Positions 1-7,628 of a stretch of DNA of 64,000 nt are shown here, in pieces (positions within the stretch are counted from its first letter, which is position 1; every line of letters begins with the position of its first letter). This DNA is from Chryseobacterium sp. OV279 (GTDB lineage: Bacteria > Bacteroidota > Bacteroidia > Flavobacteriales > Weeksellaceae), in assembly GCF_900128945.1 (NCBI RefSeq), contig NZ_FQUD01000004.1, positions 62,001 through 126,000 of the forward strand, in the 5' to 3' direction. A model generated the notes under the pieces. The model saw only the letters and a program-made list of their open reading frames with translations. It was not told the DNA's origin and ran no database searches. Position numbers and translations under genes: made by a program.

Positions 1-333
1 CAGCTGCTGAGCTTCAACAAAATTCCATAAGTTAAAAAGGAAAAATGCACCCAGTCCACTTAAGAAATAGAGGATTAAGTATTTCTTTTCCCCCAACGCC
101 TGTTCCAGAATGGGTCCGAAACTATACAGTGTCAGCATATTAAACAAAATATGCATAATACTTCCATGCATAAACATATGCGTGATGATCTGCCATGAAT
201 GGAAAAACGGAGAAAAAGGATAGAAGCCGGCAAGATAACCGATGACCTGATTTCCGAGAAAATAAGTCCCAATAAATACGATCACATTGATAATGATAAT
301 ATTCCTTGTGATGGGCGGTATATTGTTAAACAT
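1..333 (-). CDS. Rhomboid family intramembrane serine protease (partial, N-terminal part)
   Basis: Reading the minus strand from the ATG at 333 gives 111 residues that run off the left window edge. The N-terminus is a short polar stretch followed by a hydrophobic segment (about residues 10-30). The rhomboid signature HMFMHGSIMHILFNM (about 53-67), with its conserved His and Asn, follows. The catalytic GxSG serine and last His would lie beyond the edge, so activity cannot be judged. It starts 3 bp after the mutL stop on the same strand, so the two are probably cotranscribed. Rhomboids cleave membrane proteins within the bilayer; no substrate can be inferred here. Confidence 0.85.
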   Translation of the reverse strand, partial: MFNNIPPITRNIIIINVIVFIGTYFLGNQVIGYLAGFYPFSPFFHSWQIITHMFMHGSIMHILFNMLTLYSFGPILEQALGEKKYLILYFLSGLGAFFLFNLWNFVEAQQL

Positions 334-336
334 TTT

Positions 337-2133
337 TTAAAATTTGTTTTTAAAATCATTAAATGGAACTTCATAAAAACATCTTTTGCCATCCGGTAAA
401 AATTCCGGGAAGCCTAAAGCTGTAAAATCTTTGATAACCTGTTCCGCATCTTTCTTATAAATAAAATCGAACCTTGATTTTGAATGCATTTTGTTCCACT
501 GGTTGAGATAAAACTGCATAAATTCCTCCTCAGTCTTATATTCCAGGATCTCAAAAAGGTTCTCCAGGAACTTCATAGCCTGGGTTTCTTTCAGTCCTTC
601 GGGAAGTGCATCTATTCTCAGCACGCTTTCATGTGCAATTTTCATGTCAAACCCGAGTTCCGGAAGAAATTTTTTGAAAGAATTGTATTTACTCTTCTCA
701 ATTTCGTTCATATGATACTCCAGAGAAAACAGCAAAGCATGGCTGTTGGGGTTCACATTGATATTGTTTTTCCTTGATGATTTATTGTTTTCGGAAACAA
801 CCAGTCTGTGCATTCTTCCAAGATCCAGCATCAGGGTAACATCCCCTTTGTTGAACAGCCAGTATCCGTTCGGCAACCTCATCAGGTCTTCATCGAAATC
901 TTCGTCTTCAAATAAATTGATCTTCGAAGGTTCTGCTGTCATATTCTGATGGTACATTTCCGTAAGGTTCTGGATTTCTTCTGGACGTACATTTCTCTCT
1001 TCAATAAAGGGGTTGTAGTCTTTGTCTACAATAATTTCCGGCATCTTGATCACGCCGCCACCACTGTTTCCTTTGCTTGGAAAAGGCTTATTCATCATCG
1101 CGTCCATTTCCGGATCTTTATCAAAATCCAGGCTTGGAGAAACGTTATAAATTCCCAGCGATCTTTTGATGGTAGAACGAAGAAGGGCAAAAATAAGGTG
1201 TTCGTCTTCAAATTTCACCTCTGTCTTCTGTGGATGAATATTTACATCGATCTTTTCCGGGTCCATTTCCAGATACAGGAAAAATGTAGGAACATATCCA
1301 GGTAGAAGCAATCCTTCAAAAGCTTCCTGAACCGCCTTATTAAAATACGGACTTCTGAAATACCTTCCGTTAACGAAAAGAAACTGTTCCCCTCTCGATT
1401 TTTTAGCACCTTCAGGTTTGGCCACAAACCCGTGAAGTTTACACCAGATAATATCTTCTTTGATAGGAATCAGCTGTGGCTGCAGTTTACGTCCGAAAAC
1501 ATCTACAATACGCTGCATCTGACTTCCTTTTCTCAGTCTGAAAACGGCCTCATCATCATGAAAAAGGGAAAACTCCAGATTTTCATGAGCTAAAGCAACA
1601 CGCTGGAATTCATCGATGACATGTCTGAATTCAACATTATTATTTTTAAGGAATTTTCTTCTGGCCGGAACGTTGTAAAACAGGTTTTTCACCAGAAAAT
1701 TAGATCCGTCTGCAGTTTGTATCGGGTCCTGAAACTGGAACACCCCACCTTCAATGTAGATATTGGTTCCAATCTTCGCATCATTCTGCTTCGTTCTCAG
1801 TTCAACCTGGGAAACCGCAGCGATAGAAGCCAGTGCCTCACCTCTGAATCCTTTGGTAGAAATCTTAAAGATGTCTTCCGTTCCTTTGATTTTTGACGTA
1901 GCATGTCTTTCAAACGCCATCCGGGCATCGGTCTCAGACATTCCTTTGCCGTCGTCCACCACCTGGATCAGGTTTTTTCCCGCATCCCTGATAATCAATT
2001 CTATCTTGGACGCTTCCGCATCAATAGCATTCTCCAAAAGTTCTTTCACAATGGATGCAGGTCTCTGCACCACTTCTCCTGCCGCAATTTGGTTAGCTAC
2101 ATGATCCGGTAAAAGCTGAATAATATCTGACAT
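337..2133 (-). CDS. mutL: DNA mismatch repair protein MutL
   Basis: 598-aa GHKL ATPase that links MutS mismatch recognition to strand processing. The ATP-site motifs are intact: KELLENAIDA (about 30-39), DDGKGM (60-65), ATSKI (78-82) and GFRGEALAS (95-103). The start is placed at 2133 because MSDIIQLLPDHVANQIAAGEVV is the canonical N-terminus; the in-frame codons upstream add nothing conserved. The C-terminal dimerisation half is divergent. Where endonuclease-type MutLs carry DQHAxxExxxxE, the sequence reads MLDLGRMHRLVVSE, so the endonuclease metal site appears to be lost (see findings). A TTG-N23-TATTTTTG promoter lies just upstream, and the rhomboid gene follows. Confidence 0.95.
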   Translation of the reverse strand: MSDIIQLLPDHVANQIAAGEVVQRPASIVKELLENAIDAEASKIELIIRDAGKNLIQVVDDGKGMSETDARMAFERHATSKIKGTEDIFKISTKGFRGEALASIAAVSQVELRTKQNDAKIGTNIYIEGGVFQFQDPIQTADGSNFLVKNLFYNVPARRKFLKNNNVEFRHVIDEFQRVALAHENLEFSLFHDDEAVFRLRKGSQMQRIVDVFGRKLQPQLIPIKEDIIWCKLHGFVAKPEGAKKSRGEQFLFVNGRYFRSPYFNKAVQEAFEGLLLPGYVPTFFLYLEMDPEKIDVNIHPQKTEVKFEDEHLIFALLRSTIKRSLGIYNVSPSLDFDKDPEMDAMMNKPFPSKGNSGGGVIKMPEIIVDKDYNPFIEERNVRPEEIQNLTEMYHQNMTAEPSKINLFEDEDFDEDLMRLPNGYWLFNKGDVTLMLDLGRMHRLVVSENNKSSRKNNINVNPNSHALLFSLEYHMNEIEKSKYNSFKKFLPELGFDMKIAHESVLRIDALPEGLKETQAMKFLENLFEILEYKTEEEFMQFYLNQWNKMHSKSRFDFIYKKDAEQVIKDFTALGFPEFLPDGKRCFYEVPFNDFKNKF

Positions 2134-2152
2134 AAAACGTTTAATCAACTTA

Positions 2153-2186
2153 CAAAAATAGTCAATGGAAACGGGAATTAAAACAA
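2153..2186 (-). promoter_or_regulatory. Candidate mutL promoter (TTG-N23-TATTTTTG)
   Basis: On the minus strand TATTTTTG (2153-2160) matches the flavobacterial -7 box TAnnTTTG, and a TTG lies 23 bp upstream (2184-2186). The -7 box sits about 20 bp before the mutL ATG. Assigned by motif only. Confidence 0.45.
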
Positions 2187-2300
2187 TAAAACCGTGAATT
2201 AAAATTTAATTATCAACATTTTAATCACAATTTGCTGTCCGGTTCCATTTTTATCCCTGATGGAGGAAAAAAATATTGAAAGGAGGATGTTCTTTTTTTT

Positions 2301-2388
2301 AACGCAAAGATTCATTTAGATAGCGCTTAATTTTGAGCAAAGCAAAGAGTTCAACTACGTCGATGATGAAGCTGCCGGATACCACCGC
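2301..2388. repeat. Dispersed intergenic repeat (copy 1 of 2 in window)
   Basis: The 440-bp gap between mutL and the YoaK gene holds no credible ORF. Its main content is an about 88-bp element beginning AACGCAAAGATTCATTTAG and containing GTCGATGATGAAGCTG. A clearly related copy lies at 34603-34690 in the same orientation, roughly three-quarters identical by eye. Its role is unknown. Confidence 0.6.
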
Positions 2389-2501
2389 TTAATCGAATCA
2401 ATGAAATTGATTCCCTTCTTTGCTCTCCTTAATACTGTACGGTATTAGAATCGAACTTTGCGTCAAATAAACAGGCTTTAAAAAAACGCACGTTAACCGA
2501 A

Positions 2502-2540
2502 GAAGAACACCCCTTCTCTACCATCGAAAAGGGGTGCTTC
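2502..2540 (-). terminator. Hairpin downstream of the YoaK-family gene
   Basis: GAAGAACACCCCTT pairs with AAGGGGTGCTTC across a 13-nt loop. It lies about 50 bp after the stop of the minus-strand YoaK gene. The following tract (TTCTTCTTCGG) is only weakly T-rich, so it is a plausible but not ideal terminator. Confidence 0.45.
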
Positions 2541-2592
2541 ACAGCTAGTTTACACAAAAATAATACTGATATTTACTTTATTTCTTTAGGGC

Positions 2593-3420
2593 TCATTCGT
2601 CAAAAACAAGCGTTCTTTTTTCTTTTCTTTTTGGAATTCCGTGTATTTTATCATACAGAGAAGCCAACATATTCGGTTTTTTATAAATCCTGCTATAACG
2701 GTATCTGGTATTAAAGTGTCTGATATGAATTTTATAAGCATCATACCCGATCACAATCAAAAGACACAAACTGATCACATAAAATACCCTGAATTCAAGA
2801 TAATAGTACGTCAATCCCGAGAATACTGCTCCTAAAACATAGGCCGCCATAATACTCGTCAGTAGTTTTGCTCTTGCCATCAACTCGCCGCTCTTTCTAT
2901 ATTTCTTTTTCGTAAACATGGAAAGCAAAATTCCAAGGTCGGTGGTAGTACCTGTAAGGTGGGTTGTTTTCACCGAGAAGTTGGAGATACTCGCGGTAAG
3001 CCCGTTCTGAAGCCCCGTTGCAAATAGCATCAGTGCTACCAGATATTCTGTTTCTTCCAGTGTTTTCTGATAATAAAACTGTCCGTATATCCCGACAAAC
3101 AATAAACATATGATTTCCAGCACAATCGGCATAGAGTGTGCAAAATATTTACTCTTTTTATTGAAGTTGATCACGATGAAGTTTGACACAAAGCTTCCGA
3201 AGAAGAACAGGAAGATCCATGCTCCTACGACGGCCACCTGTGACCAGTTTCCTTTACTGATTTCTGCCGCCAATATGGCGTAGTGTCCTGTTACGTTGGA
3301 CGTAAAAGAGAGGAAAATTAACAGAGAGGCAATATTTATAGTACCTGCAGTAAATGCAGTCAGCGTCCCCAATCTGATATTGTCTCCCAACGTTCGGCTG
3401 TTACTATAATTTCTTAACAT
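2593..3420 (-). CDS. YoaK/DUF1275 family membrane protein
   Basis: 275-aa polytopic membrane protein with about six to seven hydrophobic segments. Two DUF1275 signatures are present: GLQNG (about 138-142) and TTHLTGTTTDLG (about 151-162). The family is widespread but its substrate is not established. The C-terminus is strongly basic (KRKEKRT) and probably cytoplasmic. The gene lies 33 bp after a Usp-like gene on the same strand, so the pair probably forms an operon. Function beyond the family assignment is not inferable. Confidence 0.85.
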   Translation of the reverse strand: MLRNYSNSRTLGDNIRLGTLTAFTAGTINIASLLIFLSFTSNVTGHYAILAAEISKGNWSQVAVVGAWIFLFFFGSFVSNFIVINFNKKSKYFAHSMPIVLEIICLLFVGIYGQFYYQKTLEETEYLVALMLFATGLQNGLTASISNFSVKTTHLTGTTTDLGILLSMFTKKKYRKSGELMARAKLLTSIMAAYVLGAVFSGLTYYYLEFRVFYVISLCLLIVIGYDAYKIHIRHFNTRYRYSRIYKKPNMLASLYDKIHGIPKRKEKRTLVFDE

Positions 3421-3453
3421 TTTTTTATTCTTTTATGATGTTGATGTATTCTG

Positions 3454-3948
3454 TTAGGCTTCTACAAAGATCTCAGCCAGTCTTCCTCTTTCCGGAAGTC
3501 GCTCAGGCATTTCCACTTTGATTTCCTGAACCTTCAGATCTTTGCATTTTTTGATGTAAGGGGCAATATCAAATTTTCCTTTGCCCTTACTTTTAATGGA
3601 TGGCGAATAGTAAGCTTCTTCTATATGCTCTGCTTTCACGTAATTGTTGAAAGTTCTCTGAAAGCTTCCTGTGAAAATATCGCAGATGATCTTATTAACC
3701 AGGTGAGGATATTTGTTTCTGATGATTCCGTAAGCATCACAGAACTCCTGAGATCGGATCTTATTGAAAATGGTATTTTTCGTATTGAAAAGAAGATCTC
3801 TGATAGAATCTCCGGCTTCATATCCTGAAACCAAAAGAATGTTATACTGATTCTGGTCTTCCGAAGCTTCTTTCTCTTTCAGTACTTTTTTTAATATATT
3901 CAGTGACTCAAGAGAGAAATCCGTGGCGATTAAAATTGTTTTGGTCAT
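3454..3948 (-). CDS. Universal-stress-like alpha/beta protein
   Basis: 164 aa counted from MTKTILIATDFSLESLNIL. That N-terminus has the beta-strand plus ATDFS pattern of UspA-like nucleotide-binding folds. The rest is divergent, with no clear GxxGxxG-S ATP loop, so the Usp assignment is tentative. Upstream Met codons at 3975 and 3990 are in frame; 3948 was chosen because the conserved fold starts there and AAAAG lies 3-4 bp upstream. It is the first gene of a probable two-gene unit with the YoaK protein. The C-terminal half is lysine-rich and unassigned. Confidence 0.55.
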   Translation of the reverse strand: MTKTILIATDFSLESLNILKKVLKEKEASEDQNQYNILLVSGYEAGDSIRDLLFNTKNTIFNKIRSQEFCDAYGIIRNKYPHLVNKIICDIFTGSFQRTFNNYVKAEHIEEAYYSPSIKSKGKGKFDIAPYIKKCKDLKVQEIKVEMPERLPERGRLAEIFVEA

Positions 3949-4084
3949 ATCTTTTAGATTTAGGTTTGTTGTCATATTTTGATGATACAAAACTAAAGCG
4001 GCAAGATTAGAAGCCCTTTGGAATGGAATTAAAATGTGATTAAAGAGATTAAAATGAGATTAGAATATTGTTAATGGCCGTTAA

Positions 4085-4325
4085 CATTAGGGAAAGGGAA
4101 AGACATCAGATGTCAGATTTCAGACATGAGACTTTAAGCGTAAGACTGAGATTAAGAAGGTGAATAGTGAATTTTGCTTCGTAAGTGAATGGTGAAGTTA
4201 GTTGTAAGAACCAAGAATCAAGATGCCAGACGTCAGATAGATATGAACTCAATAACCAGCAACAAGCAACAAGCAACACCCTCAAACCCTAAAACGCTCC
4301 GACTCTCAAACTCTCTAACCAGCAC
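4085..4325. repeat. Low-complexity CAGA/CTCAAA-rich intergenic DNA
   Basis: The gap before the histidine kinase stop contains short reiterated words: CATCAGATGTCAGA and CCAGACGTCAGA, tandem AACAAGC copies (AGCAACAAGCAACAAGCAAC), and ACTCTCAAACTCTCT near 4302-4318. The CTCAAA words recur in inverse orientation at 26550-26587. Short plus-strand ORFs here have no protein-like character. Nothing else is seen in the gap. Confidence 0.5.
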
Positions 4326-4326
4326 C

Positions 4327-5727
4327 TTAACTCTCCGGTCTTGTACTGTAGAAATTAGGAAAACGCATCTGTACTGTGGTTCCCTGGTTTTCGTGAGAAC
4401 TTACGATCAGTTCACCCTGGTGCATCCGTACAATGTTTCTTGCCAGTGGAAGCCCGATTCCGTAGCCTTCGTAGTTTTTGGTATTGGAAGCTCTGAAAAA
4501 TGGATCGTAAATTTTGTTCATCTCCACCTCCGGAATTCCGATCCCGAAATCTTTTACAATGATATAAACATCGGTATCTGAGGCGCCCAGTGAAACTTTC
4601 ACCTGCTGGAAATTAGAATATTTACAGCCGTTGTTAATGATATTGGCTACCGCAAGATGCAGCAGTTGCTCATTACCCTGAACTTTTAGTTTTTTAGGAT
4701 TATCCGGAAGCATACTGATATCCAGGTAGATATTATTTCTGGAATCGATCTTTCTGAGTGTTTCGATCACATCCCAAAGCAGCTGATCGATTCTTACCTT
4801 GTCCATTTTCTGGATCTTCCCGTCGAAACCTGTTTGAGCGATCATCAGTAAGGCTTTGATCTTTTTATCCAGCTTTTCAGCTTCGTCGAGAATGATTTCT
4901 AAGGTATCCTTATATTCATCTGCCGTCCTGTTGATCGAAAGAGCCACATCCGCTTCACCCATAATCGATGTCAGAGGTGTTCTCAGCTCATGAGATACGT
5001 TTCCGATCAGGTGATTCTGGGTTTCAAATGAAGTTTCGATACGGTTCAGCATTCCGTTGAACGTATCTACCAGCTCATTCAGTTCTTTATTGTCAGGCTG
5101 AGCTTCCAATCTAAGGTGAAGGTTCTCGGAACTGATCTCTTTTACCTTACCGGTAATTTTAAGAATCGGTCTGAATAAAGTTTTAGACAGATAAAAAGAA
5201 AAGATCATACTGAAGAACAGAGAAAGTACAATACAGGTGATCAGTGTTCTTTTTAAAAACCCAAGATAATAGATTACGTAATGGTTTTTGGCAGAAGCGA
5301 TGGCGATATAATCTTTATCATCATATTTAAAGGTCTGCCCGATATAGTAGAATTCTTTATCATTATAATTGGACTCCCCTTTTCTGACAATACTTTTGAA
5401 AAAATAATCCGGAATATGAACTTCCTGTGAAATCTTTTTGAAATTGGAATCTGTGGGAACCGCGAAAACATAATCCCTTTCCATCGGAAGTTCCTCATCA
5501 TTCAGACTGTTGAGGATATAGTTTTCGGGAAGATCAAGGTGGTCTTTGCTTTTCTCAATCTGAACAATCGTCGTTGTACGGATCTTAAGCAGTTCATAAA
5601 ACCTCTGATGGGAAAAGTTGACAATCGAAAAATAAACCAACCCACTGAAAAGCAGAATGATGGCCGTAAATACCAGCATTAGAAGCACCATCGTTTTGGT
5701 CTGATTTGTAACAACTTTATTAAACAT
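4327..5727 (-). CDS. Two-component sensor histidine kinase
   Basis: 466-aa membrane kinase. TM1 spans about residues 12-37, followed by an extracytoplasmic sensor region (about 38-150), TM2 (about 151-180) and HAMP (about 180-232). HisKA has the phospho-acceptor H246 in NVSHELRTPLTS. HATPase boxes are NIINNGCKYS (N), KDFGIGIP (G1) and GYGIGLPLARN (G2), all intact. It begins 3 bp after the stop of the response regulator gene, so the two form a cognate pair transcribed regulator first. The sensor domain shows no recognised ligand-binding motif, so the signal is unknown. Confidence 0.93.
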   Translation of the reverse strand: MFNKVVTNQTKTMVLLMLVFTAIILLFSGLVYFSIVNFSHQRFYELLKIRTTTIVQIEKSKDHLDLPENYILNSLNDEELPMERDYVFAVPTDSNFKKISQEVHIPDYFFKSIVRKGESNYNDKEFYYIGQTFKYDDKDYIAIASAKNHYVIYYLGFLKRTLITCIVLSLFFSMIFSFYLSKTLFRPILKITGKVKEISSENLHLRLEAQPDNKELNELVDTFNGMLNRIETSFETQNHLIGNVSHELRTPLTSIMGEADVALSINRTADEYKDTLEIILDEAEKLDKKIKALLMIAQTGFDGKIQKMDKVRIDQLLWDVIETLRKIDSRNNIYLDISMLPDNPKKLKVQGNEQLLHLAVANIINNGCKYSNFQQVKVSLGASDTDVYIIVKDFGIGIPEVEMNKIYDPFFRASNTKNYEGYGIGLPLARNIVRMHQGELIVSSHENQGTTVQMRFPNFYSTRPES

Positions 5728-5730
5728 CCA

Positions 5731-6438
5731 TTAAGATTTTTTCAGTACATATCCCATTCCTATCACGGTATGAATCAATTTATTATCATCGTGACTGTCC
5801 AGTTTTTTTCTTAAATAATTCACGTAAACATCTACCACATTGGTTCCCAGCTCATAATTAACGCCCCAAACCGCATCCAGAATCTCAGCTCTGGAAATTA
5901 CTTTTTCAGGATTATTCAGGAAATACAGCAGAAGTTTATATTCTGTAGATGTCAGTGAAATCTCATCTCCGGCGCGCGTCACTTTCTTCGTATAATCATT
6001 AACGATCAGATCTGAAAACTGAAATACGTGCTCATTGTCCGGCTCCGGCTCAGCAATTTCCTGTGGACTTACTCCGTTGCTTCTTCTTAGCAGAGATTTT
6101 ACCCTCGCCACGAGTTCAATAAATTTAAAAGGCTTGACCAGATAATCATCCCCTCCGCTTTCCAGTCCAAGAACAATATTCTCAGAAGTGCCCAGTGCGG
6201 TCAAAAACAAAATCGGAACATGCTGATTGGTTTTCCTGATCTCTTTGCAGACATCCAGACCATTCATTTCCGGCAGCATAATATCCAGAACCACCAGATC
6301 GAAATCGTTGGCCTGTACCAGCTGTACACCGGTACGACCGTCAAAAGCCACGGAAATTTCATAGCCGCTTTCCTGAAGTCCTTTCTTTATAAAAGAGACA
6401 ACGCTGGTTTCGTCTTCGATGAGGATAATCTTTTTCAT
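5731..6438 (-). CDS. OmpR/PhoB-family response regulator
   Basis: 235 aa from MKKIILIEDE; the in-frame Met six codons upstream precedes the conserved fold and was not used. The receiver domain (1-120) has acidic residues E8/D9, phospho-acceptor D52 (VLDIMLPEMNG), a conserved Thr (FLTA) and Lys (LVKPF). The C-terminal winged helix (about 140-235) includes LTSTEYKLLLYFLNNP and VDVYVNYLRKKLD, typical of OmpR-type DNA binding. A TATTTTTG -7-like box lies at 6456-6463 on the minus strand, giving a very short leader. It is cotranscribed with the histidine kinase. Target genes are not evident. Confidence 0.93.
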   Translation of the reverse strand: MKKIILIEDETSVVSFIKKGLQESGYEISVAFDGRTGVQLVQANDFDLVVLDIMLPEMNGLDVCKEIRKTNQHVPILFLTALGTSENIVLGLESGGDDYLVKPFKFIELVARVKSLLRRSNGVSPQEIAEPEPDNEHVFQFSDLIVNDYTKKVTRAGDEISLTSTEYKLLLYFLNNPEKVISRAEILDAVWGVNYELGTNVVDVYVNYLRKKLDSHDDNKLIHTVIGMGYVLKKS

Positions 6439-6546
6439 TGAAATAAGGAATTTCACAAAAATAGGGAAAAAGAGTGAATATGAGGAATCAGCTTCACTTG
6501 CGGGAGAAAAATTTCAATAACAATTTTCAGTGAATTGATCCGGGAG

Positions 6547-6580
6547 TTGACCAAAGCTATATAGAATAATATTAACTTTG
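6547..6580 (+). promoter_or_regulatory. Candidate promoter of the XRE-cupin regulator (TTG-N23-TAACTTTG)
   Basis: TTG (6547-6549) and TAACTTTG (6573-6580) match the flavobacterial promoter pattern, about 50 bp before the ATG at 6632. No GTTTAC-type operator is seen here, so autoregulation through that site is not supported. Confidence 0.5.
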
Positions 6581-6631
6581 CTCTTCAACTCTCTCATGAA
6601 GGAACATAATTTAGGTTAAATTGCAAACACT

Positions 6632-7201
6632 ATGAATGATTTTTTAATAGGTATCGGTAAAAGATTGAAGGATATCAGAAAAAAGAATAATTTAACCATC
6701 AACGAACTGGCTTCCAAAGCCAATGTAAGCAACGGCCTTGTGTCCAGGATCGAAAACGGAAGAACCATTCCTTCACTTCCTGTCCTGTTGGATATGATCC
6801 AGTCTCTGGAGATCGATGCCAGCTATTTCTTTGAAGGCGTGGAAAAAAAATCCAGCGCCAAATTTATTTATCTTCCCAAAGACAGCCAGCAGGTTATCGA
6901 AAAAGAAGTGGAAGCGGAAGGATTCAAGTATATGCATATCTTCAGCAAAAGCCTGCATTCTTTAGGTTTTGAAGCCGTATTACTGACAATTGAACCCAAT
7001 TCCAAAAGGGAAAAAGTGATCACTGATGCCTGGGAATTTAAATATATCCTGAAAGGTGAAGTAAAATATATCATTGATAATGAAGAAATTATCTTAAAAG
7101 AAGGCGATTCTCTTTATTTTAACGGAAAATTCCCGCACGTTCCGGTAAGCATCAGCGATGAAAGCTGTATTATGCTTGTTCTTTATTTTTATACTGCCTA
7201 A
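6632..7201 (+). CDS. XRE-family transcriptional regulator with C-terminal cupin domain
   Basis: 189 aa. The N-terminal lambda-repressor-like HTH (about 8-62) reads IRKKNNLTINELASKANVSNGLVSRIENG. A cupin sensor domain follows (about 105-187: LKGEVKYIID, EGDSLYFNGKFPHVPVSI). Such regulators bind small ligands or metals through the cupin and repress or activate neighbouring catabolic genes. It precedes, in the same direction, the receptor-transporter-oxidoreductase-HAD operon. It is therefore the best candidate to bind the GTTTAC-N5-GTAAAC palindromes at 7327 and 13783-13850; that link is an inference. Confidence 0.9.
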   Translation: MNDFLIGIGKRLKDIRKKNNLTINELASKANVSNGLVSRIENGRTIPSLPVLLDMIQSLEIDASYFFEGVEKKSSAKFIYLPKDSQQVIEKEVEAEGFKYMHIFSKSLHSLGFEAVLLTIEPNSKREKVITDAWEFKYILKGEVKYIIDNEEIILKEGDSLYFNGKFPHVPVSISDESCIMLVLYFYTA

Positions 7202-7225
7202 AATTCATTATTTTTAAACCTTATT

Positions 7226-7258
7226 AACCGTGTCAAGGTTTTGAACCTTGACACGGTT
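7226..7258. repeat. REP-like perfect hairpin (AAGGTT family), possible terminator
   Basis: AACCGTGTCAAGGTT, a 3-nt loop TTG, then AACCTTGACACGGTT: a 15-bp perfect inverted repeat 24 bp after the regulator stop. Related hairpins lie at 18961-18989 and 52712-52742. It could terminate the regulator mRNA, but no T-tract follows. Confidence 0.65.
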
Positions 7259-7326
7259 AGCACGTAGAAATGTTTCGTTTTTATGTTCACATTTTCGGTA
7301 AGCTGTCTTATTTATTCGGACAAAAA

Positions 7327-7343
7327 GTTTACAAATAGTAAAC
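7327..7343. promoter_or_regulatory. Palindromic operator GTTTAC-AAATA-GTAAAC upstream of the TonB receptor
   Basis: A 17-bp near-perfect palindrome (6-bp arms, 5-bp spacer) lies about 285 bp before the receptor ATG. A further GTTTAC half-site starts at 7357. The same palindrome recurs, with one or two changes, twice before the phosphodiesterase gene at 13878. The XRE-cupin protein is the likely binder, by inference. The rest of the 7259-7628 gap is AT-rich without an ORF. Confidence 0.6.
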
Positions 7344-7628
7344 TTTCCGGTTTTCTGTTTACCTCTAAAATTAACGTTATGTTAACCCACGGGACTATCC
7401 CTGTCTAAAACTCTTATTGAGGAAACATTTCAACAATTAATACCAAACCTTCTATAATAAAGGGATTTAGAGATTAATTATCACTTCATCCTCTATTTTA
7501 CAAAAGGTAAATACAGTAAAATATAAGTAACAAATTGGCCTGATTTGTTAAACAATACTTAATACAAAATATTTATATATATTAAAATTATTAGCTTGAT
7601 TTGCAGTGAAAATTTAATATATGTAAAA

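Noticed and set aside
4189..4581. Plus-strand 130-aa open frame
   Set aside because: It spans low-complexity intergenic words and then lies antisense to the histidine kinase gene.
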